A DNA stretch of 64,000 nucleotides from Gloeopeniophorella convolvens (lineage: Eukaryota; Basidiomycota; Agaricomycetes; Russulales): contig WTXD01000056.1 of NCBI GenBank assembly GCA_022496205.1, positions 1 to 64,000 on the forward strand, read 5' to 3'. Numbering within the stretch: the first letter of the stretch is position 1; each line of letters begins with the position of its first letter. The notes beneath the pieces are model-generated. The model saw only the letters and a program-made list of their open reading frames with translations. It made no database searches and was not told where the DNA came from. This document shows positions 1-11,542 of the stretch, in pieces. The translations under genes were made by a program, and so were the position numbers.

Positions 1-74
1 CCACAATAGACTCGGCACGGAACAGATGACTACACGAGTAGGGATACAAGAGGAGGTCATGTGGCAATAAACGA

Positions 75-2329
75 TCATTCCGAGAATTTCCCCACATCAA
101 CCTTGATGCGGGACGATACAGGCCCCTCGTGTTGTCCTCCATATACAAGATTCGCAGATACGTTTTTCATGACAAACGAGGGATTGATGGAGACAGTATG
201 GTCCACCACCTTAAAGCAATACTGTCGTATCAAACCTTCGACATTCCTTTCGTCGATCAACGCACCTTTGAGAACTGCTTTAATCGGCTTGGTGTGATCA
301 GGACGTCAGGAGCAGTTGGTACCTCCTCAGAGTAAAGAACCAAATGTTCGAGATGAGTGACATCAAGATTGACTTCATGTGAAAGATCTAAAGGAGACGG
401 GAAAAGAGGATAAAAGCTGGAGTGGTAGGTGTGAGTGAAGGGTGGGGCGGGTACATGCAGCAACACACCTTCTCTGGTGGAGAATATGCCGCGACAAGCC
501 TGCCATAACATCAGTGGCTGGCGGTTCTCCACCCGTGTCCAACGAATCTATTTCCTCGGCGCGCAGGACGAGCTGCTCCTTTCGTAAGTGGAATAGTACA
601 TCAACGCTGGTCGCAGCGAAAGTGACACCGTTCAGCGAAAATCGACATGGGTTAGGTAGAGACTTTATACGCTAAAGTGAACGATACATGATCAGACTAA
701 AACGACGCACAATTAGAGTCAGCTTACCGGGTGAGACGCTAGGCTTGGGATATTAAGGGGAGACTGTGGGTAGACGTTATGGTGACTGGTCATGTCCCGT
801 ACGCTGGGCAATATCAAGACTAAGCTGTGAGAAGACGATTCGAGAAAGTCGTGCAAGTTCTCTTGAAACTGGGATTCAAACAAGTCCTCAGGAGACTGGT
901 CAGTATCTCCGGTCTTGATCTTCTGATTCGTCGAGTCGACAAACGGGCCGATCTGGTTGTGGTTAGCTCAGAGTATAGAGACGGGACGCTGAGCTCACTA
1001 GAAACACGACATCAGGTTTTTGTGAGGCTATCTGAGCAAATAGCGATGACCACGGCTTATACGACAAGTCGGAATCCTGTGTATAAGGGCCACAAGCTAT
1101 CGCCATAGAGAAGGCTGCCCCTTGGAGTTCTTGCTTCACAGCTCCGGTCTGAGCAACAGAGGTTGCTGAAGAAGCGAGTGGAGGGAACTAAGGTTGCGTT
1201 AACCGTAAGAGTAGCTAGAGTGGGAGAGATGGACTCACCGACATGATCTCGTACACGGTGAACCAACCTCCCCCACCGTTCCTTCCCTTGACAGCGACGA
1301 TAGCTCCAGGGAATAAGCTCACATTGCCTTGACCTCTGGGTCCACCCTTGATTTTGAGGTTTGGCGTGAATTTGAGGGGAACGCGGGCGCCGGAGCCCAT
1401 CATTCGCGAAGATTCGATGTACACACTAGCTTCATTAAGCTTTCCGTGACCAGATGATGCTTCGGCGTCTAGTGTGATGCGACCAACGACAACGACTGCT
1501 TCCTATCGAGCGATTTAAGCGACCTATGCAGACAGAAGCGGGCGTGCGCCATACGTCGGTTGAGGCGGAAGGGTCTCCGAGGTCGGTGAGGCCGTAGTGC
1601 TTACGTATCAGACCCGCGAATTCGTCTATGCGTTCGTCTAGGGCTGGGGGCGGTGTCAAACGCCGTACCTCCCTCGAAGCTCTCAATGGTACGTACCTTC
1701 GCTCCGCTCCGAGATCTTCTCGTACATGTACTTGTCTGATGGAAGGTTTGTTTAAGTCCGCCCAACTAGGAAGTAATGCGGCATGCCAAACATACAGTCC
1801 CTCTTATCCTGAAAGGATGGCTCTAGTTCGCGACATTCAAATGTGACTTTGCTTGGCCCTAGTTTGCCGATGGTACGAGTGACTATGGACTGCGGGCTGG
1901 AAGCCGAAGTTGTGTTCACAAGACCAACGCCAGATAGCCTCGCGTTCATACGGGATCCGAGACCTAACATTCCCGAGGGAGCGAGCCTTCCCCTCCGCGC
2001 ATTTGATTCAGATTTGACGCCATGAGCGAGGGCAGCTCTCTTCAGGCTTGATTGAATAACATTCGTGATCACGGAGGGGGTATCTTTGGTGATGTAGCGT
2101 GCCCCAACGGTGTTGCGTGCAATGATAGTACTCTCCCACTTAAAATATAGGTCATCTGCGGACTGGCCAAACTTTTCGCAAAGTCCAATACCTGCGAATC
2201 GAGTCGTAAGCTTTCCTCAGCTACCAATCAAGCCGCGGACCTACACTGCTCGATGAACTGGTCATCGCAGCCAGGAGTCGTTCCGAACCGCTGTGCTAGG
2301 TCATCGCGTAGATCGGAGTTGCCAGACAT
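75..2329 (-). CDS. POL12: DNA polymerase alpha subunit B (primase-Pol alpha complex)
   Basis: Non-catalytic B subunit that tethers the catalytic subunit of DNA polymerase alpha-primase during replication initiation in the nucleus. Exons on the minus strand give, in order: an N-terminal helical domain (start ATG at 2329, MSGNSDLRDDL), a linker, an OB-fold segment (about 1424-1240) with VYIESSRMMGSGARVPL and SLFPGAIVAVKG, the inactive calcineurin-like phosphoesterase domain (IGPFVDSTNQKIKTGD, about 960-900), and a C-terminal segment reading DVLITPSRLKQFSKV then VDHTVSINPSF (about 320-150). TGA stop at 75-77. The order and wording match the POLA2/Pol12 family, and the gene looks complete with several short introns. 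It would once have been head to head with CHL1; transposon-derived sequence now lies between them. Family call is firm; exact splice sites are approximate. Confidence 0.88.
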
Positions 2330-2683
2330 GGTGGAGTGTCGCGGTGTGAGAAGGTACCGGGAGCGGAAGTGCGTAAAGATATGACCAGGTCGCTCAAGTC
2401 GAAAGTAAGGCTCGGCGCGACTCTCGCGACTCAATGAGTTGGCTATTTTCGTCACCTTTCTCACGACCCCAGTCCGATTCTTCCCGTCCCGTCCGGTCCC
2501 ACCCGCTTGGCCTCGGCTGAGCCGCCGCGCGGGTTCGGACCCCGCCGTCCCAAGCAACTGGCAACATCTTCAAGGTAGAGTTGGGCTCCAGTTGGGCCGC
2601 TTTTTTGAAGCTCTTTGTATGTTTGTATGGCACACATGTAGAGTAAAATAAAACACTTTTATTGTGCTATTGAAGTGAGCTAT
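2330..2683. other. POL12 upstream region, no gene seen
   Basis: About 350 bp between the POL12 start and the 3' end of the transposase-like ORF. GC-rich, with short meaningless open frames only. It should contain the POL12 promoter; no clear TATA box was seen. Confidence 0.4.
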
Positions 2684-4520
2684 CTACGGAGTGCTAGGAA
2701 AGCTGAATGCAGAGTGGGGGTAAGCATACATGTAGTTAGCTGCTGGATAGCCCTGAGTTTGGGGGATTGCCATATTGGGACGCGCGGGAGGGAGTTGCGA
2801 GCCCGAAGGGAGGGGGCGCGGGAGTAAGTCGGCCAGGCTGAGTGGCGGTGCCGTGCTAGCGAGGGCGGCGGCGTCGGCGCGGGCCTTGGCGTTGGCGGCG
2901 GCGGTGCGCGCGTCATCTTTGGCTCGCGCGCCAGACTTCTCCCTGCCCCCGTAGGGGTCGTTGAGCTCCTCCTGGCGAGGGTCGTTGTGGGAGCCGGTAT
3001 CGCGTGCCCGTTTCCGGTTGATCTCGCCGATGAGATCAACCGCAGGGGCCGAGTCTTCCGCGGGTGCCTTCCGTTTTGGAGCGCGCCTGACTCCCATAGT
3101 TGCAGATGTCTCGGACCAACCGTGTTGATTTGGGGCGATCGGCTCGGCAGCAGGAAGCGCGGGTCGACCATGTGCCTGGGTAGAGACGAGCGCAGCGGAT
3201 AATTGGTTCCGGGCGGTCCTGAGCGACTGGAGCACGGAGGGAGATGAATCCACCGACGCCAATTGCTGCGACAGCGACGTAATATCGCTTGCCATCGCAG
3301 CCATTGCGGCGCTGTCATCGCTTCTCGCTTCCATGCTTTGCGCTCCGGGAGCTTTAGCCTTTTTGGGAAGCGGCTTCTTGAACTTGTCAGTAATCCGTTC
3401 CCTGTACGCCTGTGGCCCCTCAAAATGGTAGCCAACCGCTGCAAGGTGCTTGCAGAACTCAATTCTAGGCCAGTCCAAGCAGCTACATTGGCAAGTGAGC
3501 AGATCCACGACATATGCTTTTACGAAAAAGCGCCCGTCGTTACGTTTGGCGACCGCTTCTTTGCTAATTTCCGGTGCGCGTTTCAGGATCTCGTTACGGC
3601 GCGCCTCCGCGAGGTCCGGACCATCGAAGCCAAGGATCTGGCTCTCGTGGCGGCTATGGTAACTCGGCAACATGCACTTGACAAGCGTGTAAACGAGGTG
3701 ATCTAGACGGCGATTGCGCTTCCCCTCAAGCCAGGTAGACTTGAGTACATGGTGATAGCTAGATCATACATCAGATTGTATCGCGCGCGACCGATCCTGT
3801 AGTAGATAAGATTACTTACGACTCAATAAGCATATTTGTATCGCCTTCTTCAAAGATCGTGCGCCGCTGCCTTGAGATCGCGGACCACATCTGTACATCT
3901 GGCATCCATTTATCTCTGAGATAAGATACAACACTTTCGGGAAAGGCAGGATTGGTCTGGATCGTTGCCCAGATTTCATAGAACTTGATGGGATCCGAGA
4001 TCCTTACCCAGTCTTTGACAAGCTTCCAGAGAGCCGGGAACTCGGTCGTATTGAAATGCGTGCGCATGGCTCGGAGTACATGCCACCAGCAGTACAGGAT
4101 CCGAGCTCTCGGAAACACCGCTCTGATGGCATTAATTTGCGCTTGATCGCAATCCGTCATTACGATTGACGGATAGATTTCCGGGCTCCACTGCTTGACT
4201 GTACTCAGGAACCACTGAATGGTTACCTGAGTGCCACTGGATGACAGCAACCAAGCTACCGGTACGCCTAGTGGGCGGAAGTTAAGCGTATGTCCACCAA
4301 ATGAAGCATTACACGTACCGTGGCCCCAATGATCTCGCACCAGAAGCGTGAATAGCTGCAATCCAACGTATTGAGTGGTGTTGTGAGTGGCGTCGATCCC
4401 CAGGAACGCGCTGCCAAGCCGCCGGAAAGCGTCCACCTGCCATTTGGTCTGCAGGCAGAGGACAAAGCTTTCAGGGTATGTAGCAAAGTTCAAAAATAGG
4501 CTCACGTCGAAGCACCTACT
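2684..4520 (-). mobile_element. Mutator-like (MULE) element remnant
   Basis: The only coding content is a MULE-type transposase with a SWIM zinc finger. The 5' third of the usual transposase is missing, and the remaining frame ends (TGA at 4521-4523) where CHL1 homology begins on the opposite strand. Terminal inverted repeats and target-site duplications were not found by eye, so the outer limits are those of the coding sequence. Confidence 0.6.
2684..4520 (-). CDS. MULE-type transposase with SWIM zinc finger, 5'-truncated
   Basis: Two exons. The upstream exon (about 4520-3818) holds the MULE transposase core: FLGIDATHNT with the first catalytic Asp, VRDHWGHG, then VMTDCDQAQINAI with the second Asp, followed by ARILYCWWHVLRAM. 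The donor at 3818 (gtaagt) joins to an acceptor near 3667, restoring the frame into YHSRHESQ. The second exon has a SWIM zinc finger, CQCSCLDWPRIEFCKH (CxC...CxH), and then about 200 residues of low-complexity Ala/Pro/Lys-rich tail. There is no ATG before the MULE core; the N-terminal DNA-binding part expected in this family is absent. The frame itself has no internal stops, so decay is recent or the fragment is still constrained. A domesticated factor is possible but the missing N-terminus argues for a relic. Confidence 0.7.
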
Positions 4521-4529
4521 TCATTTGAA

Positions 4530-6173
4530 GCGACTCCACCGCCTACTAAGCTTTCTGAAAGCCCTCGCATCAAATTGGAAGACGCAGGGTCTGTCCGAGG
4601 TGACAACAGTCGGTGAACTGCTCTCTAAGCTGGGCGGAAAGCTCGAAGATGTTAATGTGCTTGAGATCCGGGACTACCTTCGCAAGAGCAAGGCATGTCG
4701 CGGTGGATCCCCATATTGTCGAATATACTGAACGATCCTTGATAGCTGGCCAGGAAAATTACGACGTATGCGAGGAAAGCGGAAGCTAGGACGGAACCCA
4801 AAGGTATCCACCGATAGTTCCTTGTCATCTACACACCGATCCGCGATCTAAGGCACCGTGCATCGTGTAGACCTGGGTACACCGCCACTGTATGCGGTCC
4901 AAGAGTTCATTGCCGCACTTGCAGAGGCTACAGATGGTGCGTCAAGTTGTAACATCGTCATCCACATCGGAGGTTTCAAGGTCAACTAGATGGGCGCATT
5001 ATCTTTGCTCTCGAGCCGTCTGCCAAAGGTCGAAGCTCTCCCGATGTTCAAATAAAGTACCAGTCTTTGAACCCTGGACCTCCCTTTCGCGCAGTCGTGG
5101 ATGCCGCCCGTTCTGTGATTCTGGCTGGTGGGACGATGTCACCTGTGAAGCCGTACCTCCTCTCCAGTTACACTATACTGACTCATATCAGATGTCGGAT
5201 TTCACGAGCCAGCTATTCGCGCACTTGCCGAAGGAGAAGGTCTCCTTGTTCTCTTGCAACCACATCACTCCGGACTCTAATCTACGGACGCTGGCTCTGT
5301 CCCATGGCCCACAAGGGAACCAGCTCAACTTCAAGTTATCGAACATGAGCAACGCGAACCTCGTACGTATCCGCTCTGATTCATCCTTCTGTCACCTTGC
5401 TAACCCATGCTTCCGCGCTTCAGCTGCGCGAGCTTGGACAGATCATACTGAATTTTTCAAGGATTGTTCCAGGAGGGATGGTCGTCTTCCTACCTTCGTA
5501 CAAAGTGCTCGACATGGTGAAGAAAGTATGGAACGAGAAGGGCATTATGAATTCTATAGCCGCGAAGAAAAAGGTGTTCATGGAATCGACCGCCGACGTC
5601 CACGAATTACTGTCTCAATATGCAGAAGAAATCAAGGCATCTGTACGTCTTTGTGACCGCGATGCGGGCATGGACTGACAAGTTGGCTCCTTTAGGCAAA
5701 AGGTGCACTTCTCCTTGCCGTTGTCGGCGCCAAACTGTCCGAAGGCCTCAACTTCTCAGACGACCTCGCTAGGATGGTCATGGTGATTGGCCTGCCCTTT
5801 GCGAACCTGGGATCCGCAGAGCTCCAAGAAAGAATCAGATATGCAGACCGTCTTGCGGGTGAGAATCCGTCAAAAGACTCGACGTACGGCGCGGCAGGGA
5901 AGGAGCTGTATGAGAATCTGTGTATGAACGCGGTCAACCAGAGTATCGGTGAGCCAGAAATGACGCAGGTCATACGGGTGACTGAAAGCTCCCGCAGGCC
6001 GTGCGATCCGCCACAAAGACGACTGGGCGATGCTCGTCCTTGTTGACACGCGGTACCAATCTGACAGGATCTCCAGAAAGTTGCCCAAGTGGATTGGGAA
6101 GTCCCTCGTTGTCACACAGTCATTCGGCCAGACAATCAGGACAGCAAGTCAGTTCTATGCGGAAAGGAGGTGA
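4530..6173 (+). pseudogene. CHL1: CHL1/DDX11 DNA helicase, C-terminal half only
   Basis: Homologous to the second half of the XPD-like iron-sulfur helicase Chl1/DDX11, which acts in sister-chromatid cohesion and genome stability. Visible blocks: TVGELLSKLGGKLEDVNVLEIRDYL-type text at about 4606-4680; VQEFIAALAEATDG (4895-4940); SVILAGGTMSPV (5113-5150); VPGGMVVFLPSY (motif IV region, 5465-5510); LLAVVGAKLSEGLNFSDDLARMV (motif V); and NQSIGRAIRH with an intron inside (motif VI). Downstream introns still have good splice sites and the frame runs to TGA at 6171-6173. The Walker A, iron-sulfur and DEAH regions are all missing; there is no room for them because the MULE remnant lies directly upstream. 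Around 4700-4870 the reading frame is disturbed. Best read as a truncated gene; a shortened transcript is possible but could not be a working helicase. Confidence 0.8.
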
Positions 6174-6517
6174 TCCGGTGGTCAAAACATAGCTCGCCAA
6201 ACAGAGGGGCGCGGACTCAGTTATCGTAATCTGGTTGGTGCTGTTCTGAGGCTGTAACTGATTTTGACAGACTGCTCGTGAGACGGCCGCTTGAGTGAGG
6301 ACGGAGTGTGACGAGTATCTCATGGAATCGATTTGTTCACCAAGAAAGTAATCTCATTTGTATTCGTACACGAAGCCTCTCAACGATAAGCGGAGAGCAC
6401 AATCCGCAGCAGAGAAAGCATAGACTATACAGAAAGCACATAGAAGACTGGTCCCCGCGACCCGGTGGGGCACTTCACATCGACCGCTTGATACGCCAAC
6501 CCCAGCAGATTAGTCCA
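6174..6517. other. Convergent intergenic stretch
   Basis: 344 bp between the end of the CHL1 fragment (plus) and the end of the lectin-like gene (minus). Should hold the 3' ends of both. No gene or repeat recognised. Confidence 0.4.
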
Positions 6518-8017
6518 CTACTTCCGGGAGGGAACTGACAGGGACGGCGCCGGGGTCCAAAACTCAGGCTCGCGCCCACGGAAAGACTTTTTCCCACCCT
6601 TGGAGTCGCCACCCGCCGGGGCCGCCGCTGAGGTCTTGGCCATACTCTGGAAGTAGACGTCTGTCCCGTGCTCATACAGCACATCAATCGCTGGAGTAAC
6701 CCACAGGTCAGTGACCGAACGAATGAGACAAGGCTGTATGGCAACACGCACTAGTATTCAGCTTATTGTCCGAGCCCGTCTTTTGAATACACACAGCCGC
6801 GAGGTTGGCTGGAGGGTCGCGCACCGATGAGTTCGATCCTTCAACTCAGCTATTCGCGACTCACTGTATTTCTCCGGCGGGTTCGTATCGGTGCTCTTAA
6901 CCTCCAGGGACCCCTTGACCAGTGTAACACTGGTTTCGCTGCTGTCCGGAGCCCCGATGTACTCAAGAAGCCCTAATTCTGCGTCGTTGTCATCCTTGAG
7001 CTGAGCGTAGAACCTGTATTCCTCCAGCGGGGAACCTTCACTGCGCACCACGCGAATGTCAGCGAAGCGGCGTCCTATCATCTTAATCCCTTCAGGATAA
7101 ACAAAGTCGGGGGTAACCTTGCGGAAGTGTGCAAGATTGTTGTAGCCAGTCCGCTTCTGGTACTTGTACCGGACGAATCGATCTGGGTTGGCCACGTTAA
7201 AGATCACGTAGATGTGGTCGCCTAGAAATGGCATTAGTACGAGGTGAGAATTGTCTGTTTCGGCGATGGCACTCTCACCATCATCATATTCGACAGCCTG
7301 GATGGTTGTCCCCTCTATCGCGAGCTCATGCGTGACTGGAAGAGGGTAGGTGTAGCTGCCAGGCTTCGGAGATTGTATGAAATCTACAGCCATGTGAGTA
7401 TCGTCATGGGCTATCGTACAACGTTTGGCACTAACAGATACGCTGTCCAATTGAGGTGAATCAGACTTCATAACGTCAGGAGCAGATGAATGGCATACAT
7501 TGTCAGTGCCTTGGTAAAAGATCGTGAAATCGAATTGGTCCCCATCCTTTTTAGCTTTGTCCCATTGATTGGACACGACAGCAATGGAGGTGTCCTTGCG
7601 AACCAAGATAGGTAGCCCCGGGTCGGCGACGTCGTGGATATGCCAAAAGTCTTTAACGAAGTCATTACCGTCCCAGACTGTCTCCTGTAGGTAGTTATTG
7701 GTTCCTTGGACAAAGATGCGGGTATTCTTGCCGGAGCCCTTCACGCTCTGCGAGTTTGATATTTCAAAACAATGATAGACAAGAGCACGAGAAACACTTA
7801 CCCAAGCAGCAGCAACGTTCGAGGTGCTGGAGATTTGGACAGTACCGTCCCTCGGTTGGATCGTCTTGGCTGCAGTACTAGGATCCAAGTCGGCGGATTT
7901 CACACTGGACACCTTCGGCCAGAGATAGACGGCCTGCCCCGAGCGGTAGAATACAGCGACATCCCCAGACGGGGGATAGTAGACGGTCGCGATATTATTT
8001 CCAGCGTCGGTAGCCAT
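6518..8017 (-). CDS. Beta-propeller lectin-like protein, copy A
   Basis: A roughly 400-residue protein with no signal peptide, starting MATDAGNN (ATG at 8017). It carries spaced repeats of the form [IVL]-[FYV]-x-[QE]-G-[TN]-x-N (VQGTNNYLQE, FYQGTDNV, VLYEHGTD), reminiscent of the blades of fungal fucose-type lectins (six-bladed propellers); this is inference, not a firm family match. A paralogue lies at 40157-41661 on the other strand with collinear exons: both have introns after the 'NP..K' segment before AVC and again before the VxYE segment. Here those introns sit near 6870-6800 and 6740-6690; the gene ends SVPSRK with TAG at 6518-6520. Likely cytosolic. Open alternative: an uncharacterised basidiomycete-specific propeller family. 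Confidence 0.65.
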
Positions 8018-8111
8018 GATGACAAAAAACGGTAACTGGTGTGAGTTGCGGCTGTAGCTGAAACCGAGGTTGCGACTGGATGGGGGGCTAGAGTAGTGGC
8101 ATCTGCTCCTC

Positions 8112-8134
8112 CCTTTATATGCATTCTGGGCGGC
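8112..8134 (-). promoter_or_regulatory. Core promoter of lectin-like copy A (TATA element)
   Basis: On the minus strand this reads GCCGCCCAGAATGCATATAA followed by AGG, about 95-117 bp before the ATG. It matches 22 of 23 bases of the element upstream of the paralogue (40064-40086), whereas the surrounding DNA is much less alike. TATAAA is at 8119-8114. Confidence 0.7.
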
Positions 8135-9701
8135 CGTCTCGCAGACGCAGCTTCCTTCGCGGTAGGAGACAATGAATCCGTTCCTTCGGCTCACCGAGAG
8201 TCGGAGTTCATGGCAAGAGTTGGATTCTGAAGGGTTTCGCTTGGAGAGTGGTTGACATATCTGAGAATCGTCTCTGAAGTTTGAGCAAAGGGCTGTGAAC
8301 GAGCGGGCCACGAACCTGGAATGAGCCCAGCTCTGGCGTGAGGTCGGCTGTATACTATCCAGGAAGTGAAGATGATTTGTGACAAACCATGGCAAACATC
8401 ACTCTGGATCATCAAAGACTAACACAACTCCGACTAGAATGATACACAGGGCATTCAGGGTGACGAACCTAGCTTGCACCCATCACACCAGCGCTGACTG
8501 GTGCTGCGGTCAATCAAGTAGGGAAGGTTGTTCGGAAGAATGTAGGTATTGAGTATGCAAGCGTTCACTCGGGAGAGAAGCGTTTACCCGGGGGAGGTGC
8601 GTCCTTGGCTCCTCGACCAATCTGCACTACGATGTCGCAAGGCCGCAGAAAGAGCAGCTTCTCAATGGATGCAAAGCCATGTCCATGAATAACAATCACA
8701 GGCACCGCGGAACCCTTCAGGGGAAAAATGAGTAAGCAGTGTAGAACGCGTGATACAGACGGGGTTATAGTCACCGGTGAATAAGACATCCGAGTCGTAG
8801 TTGAGGTAGCGAGCGATAGAGGTTCGAGGACGTGCAAGTTGTGGTGAGAGTAAAGAGGATATGGAATTATATCGTTTAAATAGCTCCATAGAATGGTCGC
8901 ACCTATCCTTTCGTGTTGCAAACAGTGTTGCGAAGAGCTGACGAGAATGAAGCAGGGATTCGAACAGTTAAGATTCCTGTGCTAATCTCGATTTCGGACG
9001 ATGTGAAGAATACTTCTCCTGGCACCAAAGTATACTTGTAACAGGATGGGGACTGCTTCGGTGCTCATACCGACGTCGCGTTGAGGCCAGCTCCGAGATC
9101 GGACTGCACTCATGTGCACGAGCCGAAATGAAAACATTGCTCCCATGCGAAAGGGGTCGTCAGACACAGAGTCTATGCACACAGCCCCCTATGGCGTTGC
9201 ATTCTAAGACGCAACGTGTCGTGTGGAATTCCGAAAGATGATTTGATGACTTGTGGTGGCGATACCGTAAAGATGAGGGCGAGCAGAGCGGAGGGGTACG
9301 CGTGAATTCCCAGCCAGCTCATCCGGAAGCTTCCTCGGTTCTGACAGCCTCCAGCTTCGATTCAACTTGTCATACTATGTTTCTGTGTGCCGACCTTAAG
9401 TCGTAAGCCGAGAGATAACTTATATGCTGAGGAGATATTCAATCGAATGGAGACGTCTTAAGAATATCGAAATGTACCTCGAAGATAGCGTCTTGCGATG
9501 AGCCGCCTTGACCACAAACACAGGTGATACATGGGCCATGGTGGGGGTTCGAAGGGCGTAACAGGTCACCGACAATTCGGAAGTGGATACCTGCAGCGAG
9601 AAGGATACAGAGAACCCGATTGTTGGCTGAGTGCATATACGAACTCGATTCGTACCATTGCCGCAGCGTGATCATTCAGGGATACCGAAAGGCATGTATA
9701 A
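8135..9701. other. No confident gene
   Basis: About 1.5 kb between the lectin-like promoter and the 3' end of the citrate-lyase-like gene. Minus-strand open frames at 9675-9439, 9182-8982 and 8921-8565 are short and unrecognised; the last contains VPVIVIHGHGFASIEKLLFL. They may be remains of a decayed gene, but no domain could be named. Confidence 0.35.
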
Positions 9702-11216
9702 CTAAGGCACCGTTGGGATGGGAAGCCCTGCAGCCCGTGCCAATTCGACTGTCTTTTCCGCCTGGAACTTATGTCAGTGAATGGGGCAGATGGAAGATTT
9801 CGTCGGGCGTCACCTGCTTCAGCATCGGGGCGTCAACCATCTCTTTGCCGCCCTTGTCGTCGCCTATATCGAGACCGATTGCACCCTTCTGCGCTCCGTG
9901 TGCCTGCGCCATCATATGCAGTATATTGGCGGCCCGTAGAATTTCTTGCAAGAGCTCAGCCAACCAGCGTGATACCCGAGGAGATAATCCGTACCTTGTT
10001 CCGTAGGCACGAATGTAGACTGTATGACGTCAACCTGAGCTGGGTGTATGGCTTGCTGATGTGGGCTCAGTTACGGATGCGATTACGTAGACAGCTGAGG
10101 GCGACATACCTTGCCGCTGAATCCTAGCCTCCGGCCATCAGCACTTTCGTCCTTCAGGTAGTCCGTGTCCCTGTAATTAACGCAGACCTGCTGCGTGTCA
10201 GCTTGGGGACATATAGCTGTAGGGCGGGCGGACCATGTCAATAGCGTCCAATCCAAATGCTTTGGCGGTGATAGCTATTTTAGAACGAGCATAGAGTAGC
10301 TCCTGGCGAGAAGCCGTCCGGATGACGGATGTATCGGCACAGTCTGGAATATGCTTGTCAACTCTCCCACTGCAGAGGCGCAGGAAGGCATACAATCCTC
10401 TGCGGCAAACTAGAGGAATTATGAACGGAAGCGCGTGCAATACACAGAAGGGTACTTACAAGGAGAGCAGCCAGCTTCCCGCCCTTCTCCTGCCCATAGA
10501 CGGACTCCCAACGAGCGATCTCTCCCACATTATGCAGCGCGCGCGCACTCTCAATGCTGGCAACAAGGTTGATAATTCCATGAGATCGACCGTAGGCTTC
10601 CATTGCATCTGTGACAGTTTCCAAATCATCTGTGGAGTTGATTTTGGGTAGGATCAATGTCCGGACGGAGGGAATAGTCAGCTGCGATACGACATGTCTA
10701 CAATTTCGTCAGTGGAAATGGAGCGTGCCATGCTTACAGCGCGAACGATGTCCCGCTCGAAGAATGGTGTCTGAGGGCTGTTTATGCGGACGGCGATGCG
10801 TGACGGAGATGGAAGTTTGTCTGTCGGAGTCGTCTACAAAAGCTGTCAAAGGAGGAGGCTACCTTTGCGAGAGACCTCACTGTCAAGAACCCTGCAAGGC
10901 GCTCTCGTGCATCCTCTTTGTCCAGGGGTGCGACGCTATCCTCAAGGTCATAGATGATGATGTCGGAGTTAGTCGTCAGTGATTTCTGCAGCATGTGCTC
11001 CGAAGAGGCTGGCACTATCCCAGCCAATTGTTATGACTCTTCGGCTACATCGGGGCGTGCTTCAGGGGCTTACAGACCATAAAGATATGAACGCCGGAGC
11101 TGGTTCTTTCCATTTTCTTGTATGGCTGAGAATTGGCGAGATTGGAGTCGGAGTGCGGCAACAGGCACGGAACGAGAGAGTTTGGGCAGGTTCGAAAGAA
11201 TCGAGAGTGTGTACAT
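9702..11216 (-). CDS. CLYBL: Citrate lyase beta-like protein, mitochondrial (HpcH/HpaI aldolase family)
   Basis: Member of the CitE/CLYBL family; animal CLYBL is a mitochondrial malyl-CoA/beta-methylmalate/citramalyl-CoA enzyme. Start MYTLSILSN at 11216 gives an N-terminus rich in Arg, Ser and Leu with few acidic residues, a likely mitochondrial presequence. Then come LYVPASSEHMLQKSL, IIIYDLEDSVAP (the DLED signature), VRINSPQTPFFERDI, MILPKINSTDDLETV, ASIESARAL (metal-binding Glu), FGLDAIDMV, a cofactor-loop segment ending KQAIHPSQV, and AGLPIPTVP before the stop at 9702-9704. Several introns. Start chosen for the targeting sequence; a longer frame to 11303 exists. Organic-acid substrate cannot be told from sequence. 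Confidence 0.85.
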
Positions 11217-11542
11217 GGCCCTCAACAGACAGGTAGGTCGTTGGGTTGCATTAACGCGGGCACGACATGTGCCAATATATAGGAATGAACTCGAGGCGTT
11301 CAATCGGTCGTGGTCGTGGGTCGTTCTCGGCTCCTATTGTACCCGGCAGTATATATCTCTCACGGGTCCGGTCGGCCGACAGCCGGTCCTCACCTAAGTA
11401 TCCTCGGCCAACCTCGAGAGTCGGCCTCAGCCTCACTTACAAACCCTTCAATCTGCGGGTCATGGTTACCATACGGTTGCCGCGTTTGAGGGTGCAGCAC
11501 ACGCAAATATATGGTGGCTTAGAAGCCAGATGCCTCTGGGAT
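11217..11542. other. Intergenic, CLYBL upstream region
   Basis: 326 bp between CWF19 (ends 11543) and CLYBL (starts 11216), both minus. Presumed CLYBL promoter and CWF19 3' end. Nothing else recognised. Confidence 0.35.

Noticed and set aside
827..1108. Plus-strand open frame of 93 codons
   Set aside because: Lies antisense to the phosphoesterase exon of POL12, which carries clear family motifs on the minus strand.
6518..8395. Extended start of lectin-like copy A up to 8395
   Set aside because: The added 126 codons cross the TATA element shared with copy B, and copy B starts at the equivalent MA- position.
8935..9000. GTTCGAATCCC-like string on the minus strand resembling a tRNA B box
   Set aside because: No A box at the right distance and no cloverleaf could be drawn; the rest does not resemble a tRNA.
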